A DNA stretch of 64,000 nt. Source: Diploscapter coronatus (taxonomy: Eukaryota; Nematoda; Chromadorea; Rhabditida; Rhabditidae). Where the stretch lies: positions 81,615,201 through 81,679,200 of the forward strand of contig OZ038422.1 of assembly GCA_964036155.1 (NCBI GenBank), written 5' to 3'. A program made the position numbers and the translations under genes. The notes beneath the pieces were generated by a model that saw nothing but the letters and a program-made list of their open reading frames with translations, did no database searches and had not been told where the DNA came from. Of the stretch, positions 59,001-64,000 are shown one piece after another (within the stretch, counting starts at the first letter, position 1; each line of letters opens with the position of its first letter).

Positions 59001-62000
59001 ACAAGGCTCTCCTCTTTTGCTATATCTAGCTTTATCCTGATTATTCATTATTAATTCCGAGGAGAATTTTTATTCAAGATTCAATGCGCGACACTGGTTT
59101 AGGAAAGAAATGAAAATACATTTTGTAAAAATACCAACTTTGAAAGAATTTTTTAGTAAATTGATGATTGGCTAGAATATGGGACTTCTCCACTGAAAAC
59201 TACAGAAAAAAAATCGGCAAAACTTAGACTTTCAAAGTAGGTGGATTTTACGATGAGTAGATAAAAACTAGTTGAAAAGAATGGAAAAGGTGAACTTCAG
59301 TGATTTCGTTCTTTGAAAAGATGGAAGCAGAAAAACACGACCCGCGCAAAGCCAAACTGGCAGCCAAAACTGTGAGCAGTCAAGTGAAAAATGCCTGCAG
59401 ATGAAGCTCAGAAAGAGAAGGAAAAGAGAAAGAAGAACAACGAAAGGAGAGGAGACAAGAGGAAAATGGAGGATAATGAATATGGGAATAAGAAAAATGA
59501 AGAAGTGTAAAAATAGAAAGGATCTAGATAACGAACGAGTTGAGTTGGTGAGTTAGAGCCAGACAAGAAATATTCCCTCCCAAAATGGTGGTAATCTAAT
59601 AAAAACTGATAAAATATAGGCTGAAGATTAGAGAAAATGGAGAATAGTGGGAACAAAGAGATTCAGAGAAGCAAAAGAGGACCATTTCCAGGATTATTGC
59701 TTATAGCAATTACCCTTAAGGAAAATCGAAATGTATGCCAGAAGCTAGCAGGAGAAATAGCACGAGAAACGAGAGGGGGAAATATGGAGAGGGTGATGAA
59801 GAAGCCATGCCTTGTAGCCTTATATATGGATACACGGAGGTAGCGCTCTGCTAGAGGTGATAAAAAATAGAAAATCAAAATCAAGACTGCGGAAAATTTC
59901 GACTCTGAAGGGGAAAAATTGTCTAATTTCAACTTCGAAATCGAATTTTTTGAAATTTTACTTCGATTTCGATTTCAAATTTTTAGAATTTTCATCTTCA
60001 CGCGTCCCGGTCAGAATGATGAAAGAGTAATTAAAAAATAAGAAAATGTAAAAAAGTATAAAGAAAAAAATGATTGCACGAGAAGAAGTATAGAAAAAGA
60101 GCAAGAAATTCATTCAATCAGATGAAAAAGAATTAGAGAAATTACCTATAAAAAGCGAAGAAATGAAGGCAAATGAATTAGGAATAAAAAGGATGAAAGA
60201 GCGAGAGAGAATTTTGTCTGCATCTCTAACCAACAAGCATGTCTGGAAAGAAGCAAGAAAAAAGCTGCACCTCAAATGAGTTTGAAAAATGTCGCTGCAA
60301 TTTTTCTAATTCGAACGTTCATTTGTAAGAAAAAGTTTCAAGCAGTTCACACACTCCTCAATTCACATTCTGCAGAACCTTCTATTTTTGAAATGAAAAT
60401 TTGCAAACAAAACTACCGTTGTAAAAATAGTAATCGTGACTCAAAATGCATCAAATTTCGATTCAAACAAGTCTCGAAGAAATTGATTGCAAGACCTGTT
60501 AATAAAAACCGAATTGGAATTGAGAAGATGATCAAAGTTTTGTGCAAAAGTGCAAAATTTTCTAGTTTTTGCCAGAGAAATCTGCAGATTTTCCTAATCA
60601 ATAAGCCATTGAGAGAAATTTCGAAACTTTGGCAAAAAATCTTTCGAACCTAAAAGGATCTTCGCGTAACAAAAAGAAGAGGAAAAACGAGATTTAGATT
60701 TTGCGATGTGCACCCGCATTGTGCTAAAATGTGAAAGAGCAATTTGGTAAGGGGAAGGAAGACGGAAGAGAGGCTGAGATAAAGAGGATACGAGAGAAAA
60801 TAGAGAAGCAGACGAAGAAGAGATTATAACGAAAGAGAGCGCAAAGAGGCAGAAATTGAGCTTGAAAGGGGGAAAAAGGCTTATGGTTGTCCTCTGGAAT
60901 TAGAAAGGATGGGAATAAAGTGAGAAAGATAAGTTCAGATATGGAGAGATTGATAAGGAGATAGAGTTTGAAATGGAGAGAGAGAGAGCAAAGAAGAGTT
61001 GAAAATATTGCAGAATTTTAGAGAATTACAGAAATGAACTAAGCCCATGGCAACTGAAGCGAAATAGCGCGGGATTAGAGATTTAGAAAGATGACGAAGT
61101 ATAATTGAAAAGGGAAAAAGAGCAATGTACATAGGGCGGAAATCAAAGAATTTATGCAGAAAGATTATAATTTTGAATGGAAGTAATAAAATAGAATCGT
61201 ATGACGATAAAATGAAATAAAGGAATGAGCTGACCTGCTCGATGGGGACTGGCTTGGCGATGCCCAATCGGACCCAGCCCATCGGCGCTGCTTTCAGAGT
61301 CGAAACGGCTCGTTGCAGGCTGGAATTCGAGGAGCAAATAATTGAAATATTATGGAATGAGTAATTTTTGTGCTCAAAAGTCAACTCTGACATATGTTTT
61401 CAATAAATAAAAATATGGTATTTTTGCTGACTTTTGGCTTTCAATAGAATGTGTGCAAAAATGCTCCGTCTCATAAATTTCACTCATTTTTCGAAACGCA
61501 AATGTGCATAATAGTTTATCAAAATTGTTCGAAACATGGTGTTCTTCGGGGATTTAGAAAACGAATGTCCGACCTGCTGTTGCTGAGATCGTGATCGTTG
61601 ACGAAGAGCAGTCGATCTCCAGGAACAATCCTGCCATCTGCCTGAGCCACACCTCCAGGCACTAGCGACTGAATCACGATCACCGTTTCTCCATCGTGCA
61701 GAGGGTCCTCAAAATAGAACATTTGAAAAAAACAGTTCTTGTAAATAATGGGAAAATTGTAGTTGTTATCAATGAAAAGTTAAAACTTTTTTAACCTGCT
61801 CTACAATAAAAGTAAATTTCATTGAAAGGGTTCGATCGTCACAAAATTTCATTAAAATCGAGTTATTCGAGCATTTTTGTTTCAGATTTAAATCGATTAC
61901 CTGATAGTCAACGATGGAAAATCCCAGTCCTTTGGCTCCCTTTTCGAGATGAACAACCAGAGGAACGCAATGCCAAACAGCCAGTCCAGTAAGAGGCTGC

Positions 62001-64000
62001 AGAGAGCGAGAGCGCATCAACTTCTTTATGGGTCTGCTCGTGTGCATCATACTGATGTTCAACTCCGATTTGGCCTAGAAACTCGAATTTTAGTAGTAGA
62101 GGATGGTGAAGCTCGAATTGATCACCTTGACAATTGATTCATGCCCGCTGGCAAGTAGAGGAAAGGAGAGAGGCAGAGATTGCTCTGGGTTCGGTTGAAA
62201 CATGTGAATTCGGTGGGCTCTGCAAATATTTAATTTGTAAAATTGACTATTTTAATAAGAAGGAAATGGGGTTGTTGAATTCTACCTTCTAGCAACAATC
62301 AGTGTGACAGGAGCAGCAGAGTGAACTGCACGAGACAGGGCTTGCTGAACGGTGATGTGCGACTCGCCGTACAAAGGAGAGTGATTCACCTGGAATGCAG
62401 CAATTTACTAACCACTAATCATTTTTAGATTTTTGAAAATAAATCCTTGTAAAGTCCACTAGCAAGTTGACCATCTTCAATTGAACTTATCCTCCGACTT
62501 CAAGTAAAACATAAGAGAGCAAGATAAGCAAAGCCTGATGACAAATGCCAATTGTAGTGATGATTTGACAGTGAAACTTGTAATGGTCTTCCGAAAACTA
62601 CTCAAGCTGAGATCTAATTGCTTCGCAGATTAATTATTCGGAATTTTGAAATGGATGATTTTTACTTGAAGAAGTTCATCTCCAGCTTGCAACAGCCCAG
62701 TTTTGGCGGCAGGTCCTCCGTCCCTGATCGATTCGATGTAATGGTGCGGGCACAGTTGCTGACCGTCCACTACATCCACAGTTCCTGCAAATTCAAGTTG
62801 AAAATTGAGAAAAGAGAAGAGAAGAAAACTAGGAATCTCGTACCTTCAAAAGCGATTCCTAATCCGTCCCCATTGGACTTTTTGTCAGGTCGAATGACAG
62901 CAGAAATGATGTCGACGTCTTCATTCAATTTCCGTTTCCATTCAGTTATCAAATCGGGATTCGAAGATTGAACATCGATCACTTGGGTGTCCGTCTCCTG
63001 AAATTGAAAAAAACGATGAAATGTTCAAAGATATTCTTCCCAAATAACGCTTAATAAATATCGCAGCTTCCACTTGAAACACACGAGTCAAATGGTTACT
63101 TTATGCAGAGTTGTCTAGCTTTCATTTCACTTATAAAATGAGGCCTCCTCCTTTGGAATTTTAAACCATAGCGATTTAGAAAGTTCGCCGCTCTATTCAA
63201 ATTTCTACCTGCTCATGCAGCATGTTGAGACATTGTGCTTGCGGCGAGTTGGGTGCAAATCGGATCAGCTTCAACTTGACCGTCTCCCCACATTTTACCA
63301 TGATTCGGACGCTGTCTGCATGCGAGAGGTGCTCCAGAGATGTGCCGTTCACCTGAATTCAAAATAAACCATGGTCCCCCATTTTCGGATTTCCTGTGAA
63401 ATAATCCCATCTTATCCGGAACTAGAATCTTCTCCTTCTTCTGGTTTTTGATCGAATAAACCCAAACCCAATTTGAAAGTTCACTGTGTTGAAATTTGCA
63501 GGAAAAGAATGTATGTGTTTGGAACTTTGGCCTTTAGTCAGGAAATGCAAAAATGTTCTCCGAATGACATAATTGATAGGTTTGAAAACGTTGGAGTAGA
63601 CGTTGAACGCTCTCAGAAAATGTCTCGAATTAGAAATTGGCCTACTTCCATGATGAGATCGTGAATTTTGATGAGTCCGCAGTGAGCCGCCGCCGATCGA
63701 GGGACGATGGCCTTCACAAACACTCCGCCGATTTCTTCTGAAACAATAAAAATGAAAATCAAGAAGAAAAAATCAGAAAATGTTCAAACAGGCGTTGAAA
63801 TATTGAGACTCCTGAGTAGATTTTCCCATGCTTTGATTTTCAATCATGTAATAAAGCAAAAAAAACTGGAAGAAAGATTGGGGGATAATTCAAGGTTCCT
63901 GTTTTATAGTCTAAATTTCAAAGGTCAGAAAGCGACACCCCGCTATTCCATGAATTATCCAAATTCGCCTTCGACTACAGCCAAAGGCAGAAAGAAGGCT
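40325..64000 (-). CDS. mpz-1: Multi-PDZ scaffold protein, MPZ-1/MUPP1/PATJ type (5' end outside window)
   Basis: Forty-four exons, all with GT donors and AG acceptors and consistent phase, run from the right edge to a TAG at 40,325 and encode 1,832 residues with nine PDZ domains. PDZ scaffolds bind C-termini of membrane proteins and organise polarity or junction complexes. Characteristic phrases match MUPP1/PATJ order: [12 protein letters not shown] with [23 protein letters not shown] with [28 protein letters not shown], and [11 protein letters not shown]. Linkers are long: charged and Lys-rich at 51.0-52.3 kb (EKKKKD), Ser/Thr/Ala-rich at 41.6-41.9 kb. The tail is [11 protein letters not shown]. 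First visible exon 63,646-63,737 starts inside a PDZ. The orthology is by eye and the symbol is a best match; nematode mpz-1 is recalled to carry about ten PDZ domains, so little of the domain array should be missing. Confidence 0.9.
41421..41514. repeat. Intronic hairpin
   Basis: ATGGCTCATAGAAAAAGACA and CCAC are mirrored by GTGGTGTCTTTTTCTAGGAG and CCAT about 45 bases later. It lies in the intron between exons 40,907-41,044 and 41,563-41,880. Either a tiny MITE or a small-RNA-type hairpin; nothing distinguishes these. Confidence 0.6.
42249..43143 (-). other. mpz-1: PDZ domain 8 of the window
   Basis: Exons 43,020-43,143, 42,881-42,972, 42,382-42,474 and 42,249-42,335. [69 protein letters not shown]. 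It follows PDZ 7 by only a few residues, a tandem pair as in MUPP1/PATJ. Confidence 0.95.
42611..42683. repeat. Intronic short inverted repeat
   Basis: GGGATGTACGAACTCAACTC faces AGTTGAAC and GTACATCCC in a 73 bp unit. It is in the intron between exons 42,382-42,474 and 42,881-42,972 and is MITE-like. Confidence 0.6.
43020..43610 (-). other. mpz-1: PDZ domain 7 of the window
   Basis: Exons 43,476-43,610, 43,195-43,266 and the start of 43,020-43,143. [64 protein letters not shown]. It closely resembles the [13 protein letters not shown] near the C-terminus of MUPP1/PATJ. Confidence 0.95.
46696..49852. other. Long purine-rich intron of the multi-PDZ gene
   Basis: 3.16 kb between exons 46,635-46,695 and 49,853-49,915. 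The plus strand is rich in GA runs (for example around 46,850-46,990 and 47,270-47,540), so many open frames there are low-complexity artefacts. CCTGCCTGCCTGCC at about 47,577 and a TAG-repeat at about 49,380 are simple repeats. No coding exon that fits the phase was found, though an alternative promoter or exon cannot be excluded. Confidence 0.5.
49377..49402. repeat. TAG trinucleotide repeat
   Basis: About seven TAG/TGG units in a row (TTGTAGTAGTAGTAGTAGTG) within the long intron. A second short run of ATG units lies near 49,940. Confidence 0.7.
50397..50971 (-). other. mpz-1: PDZ domain 6 of the window
   Basis: Exons 50,869-50,971, 50,742-50,826 and 50,397-50,513. [20 protein letters not shown] leads into [39 protein letters not shown] class I-type His is present. 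A short linker exon at 49,853-49,915 follows. Confidence 0.9.
52320..52802 (-). other. mpz-1: PDZ domain 5 of the window
   Basis: Exons 52,572-52,802 and 52,320-52,433. [20 protein letters not shown], then [35 protein letters not shown] and [11 protein letters not shown]. The canonical GISIVGG loop and His in helix B are intact; this is the most strongly conserved PDZ here. Confidence 0.95.
53976..55932. other. Long intron of the multi-PDZ gene
   Basis: Low-complexity purine-rich DNA at 54,300-54,700 (plus strand), otherwise AT-rich. No exon with matching phase and splice sites was found. Confidence 0.45.
56126..56224. repeat. Intronic hairpin element
   Basis: GCTGCACGCTCTTTCTACAA followed by TATGACGTCACGATTTT is mirrored by AAAATCATGTCGTCATATTG followed by CAGGAAAAACGCGTGCTG. 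The imperfect stem is about 35 bp, in the intron between exons 55,933-56,060 and 56,252-56,353. Confidence 0.55.
57079..58369 (-). other. mpz-1: PDZ domain 4 of the window, with Ser-rich leader
   Basis: Exons 58,168-58,369, 57,620-57,717, 57,466-57,572 and 57,079-57,177. A Ser/Pro-rich leader ([17 protein letters not shown]) precedes [18 protein letters not shown], then [37 protein letters not shown]. The loop is SLGLSL. It ends [16 protein letters not shown]. Confidence 0.85.
58810..61234. other. Long intron of the multi-PDZ gene
   Basis: 2.4 kb with GA-rich tracts (59,400-59,500; 60,020-60,240; 60,720-60,900). A 125-codon plus-strand open frame at 60,276-60,653 is basic and motif-free. No additional exon supported. 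Confidence 0.45.
61235..62074 (-). other. mpz-1: PDZ domain 3 of the window (FSIVDYQDP type)
   Basis: Exons 61,901-62,074, 61,574-61,707 and 61,235-61,319. [51 protein letters not shown]. This is the PDZ with the distinctive DYQDP insertion known from MUPP1/PATJ. The acceptor at 61,708 reads TTTTGAG rather than the usual TTTCAG. Confidence 0.9.
62286..62997 (-). other. mpz-1: PDZ domain 2 of the window
   Basis: Exons 62,844-62,997, 62,666-62,784 and 62,286-62,389. [12 protein letters not shown] supplies the binding loop in an unusual FE form; [20 protein letters not shown] and [18 protein letters not shown] complete the fold. A 31-residue linker exon (62,126-62,219) follows. Confidence 0.85.
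63209..63737 (-). other. mpz-1: PDZ domain 1 of the window (C-terminal part)
   Basis: Exons 63,646-63,737 and 63,209-63,352. [20 protein letters not shown], then [18 protein letters not shown]. The carboxylate-binding loop lies off the right edge. A His at the start of helix B (SHAD) suits class I ligands. A linker ending MLHEQ follows. Confidence 0.85.

Noticed and set aside
60276..60653. 125-codon plus-strand frame in a multi-PDZ intron
   Set aside because: Basic, motif-free and without conserved context; treated as chance.
1..64000. CRISPR arrays, bacterial operons, rRNA or tRNA genes
   Set aside because: No regularly spaced repeats, ribosome-binding sites, cloverleaf sequences or rRNA motifs were recognised; gene structure is eukaryotic. 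tRNA absence is by eye only.

Overview
The window reads as nuclear DNA of a small-genome invertebrate, most likely a nematode. The basis is many 45-60 nt introns with TTTCAG-type acceptors, acceptors standing 8-12 nt upstream of start codons as at spliced-leader sites, AT-rich intergenic DNA, a mariner element, and a long multi-PDZ gene whose domains look like MPZ-1/MUPP1/PATJ. Species and chromosome cannot be read from the sequence. All gene models were spliced by eye.

Left part, 1-28.1 kb, is an imperfect giant inverted repeat. The left arm (4 to about 8,370) mirrors the right arm (about 23,517 to 28,127); outer coordinates sum to 28,131. Each arm ends in a GH19 (class I chitinase-type) gene pointing outwards: a fragment on the minus strand at 1-121 and a complete two-exon gene on the plus strand at 28,010-28,749. 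The 2.9 kb of noncoding DNA next to the genes is essentially identical in both arms, the chitinase first exons differ by about 15 percent, and the inner arms by about 10 percent. The 15 kb between the arms is an island of nested fold-back elements holding a LysM-protein kinase gene, a broken kelch gene and a TRPA-like channel gene whose 5' part is missing.

Middle part, 28.1-38.8 kb: the complete GH19 gene, a 1,268 bp mariner copy with a frameshifted transposase, a fold-back element, a second LysM-kinase gene (direct duplicate of the one at 9.2 kb), a Tc1-like fold-back element with TA flanks, and a kelch-repeat locus in which two copies are joined in frame.

Right part, 40.3-64 kb: the 3' portion of one large minus-strand scaffold gene. 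Forty-four exons can be spliced in phase from the right edge to a stop codon at 40,325, giving 1,832 codons and nine PDZ domains; its 5' end lies beyond the window. Its long introns are purine-rich and carry small hairpin elements.

The most unusual content is the LysM-kinase family: one or two LysM (chitin/peptidoglycan-binding type) modules fused directly to a NEK-like Ser/Thr kinase with no visible membrane span, duplicated and linked to duplicated GH19 genes. A chitin-sensing or chitin-processing cluster is a reasonable hypothesis, but function is inferred only from domains and proximity.
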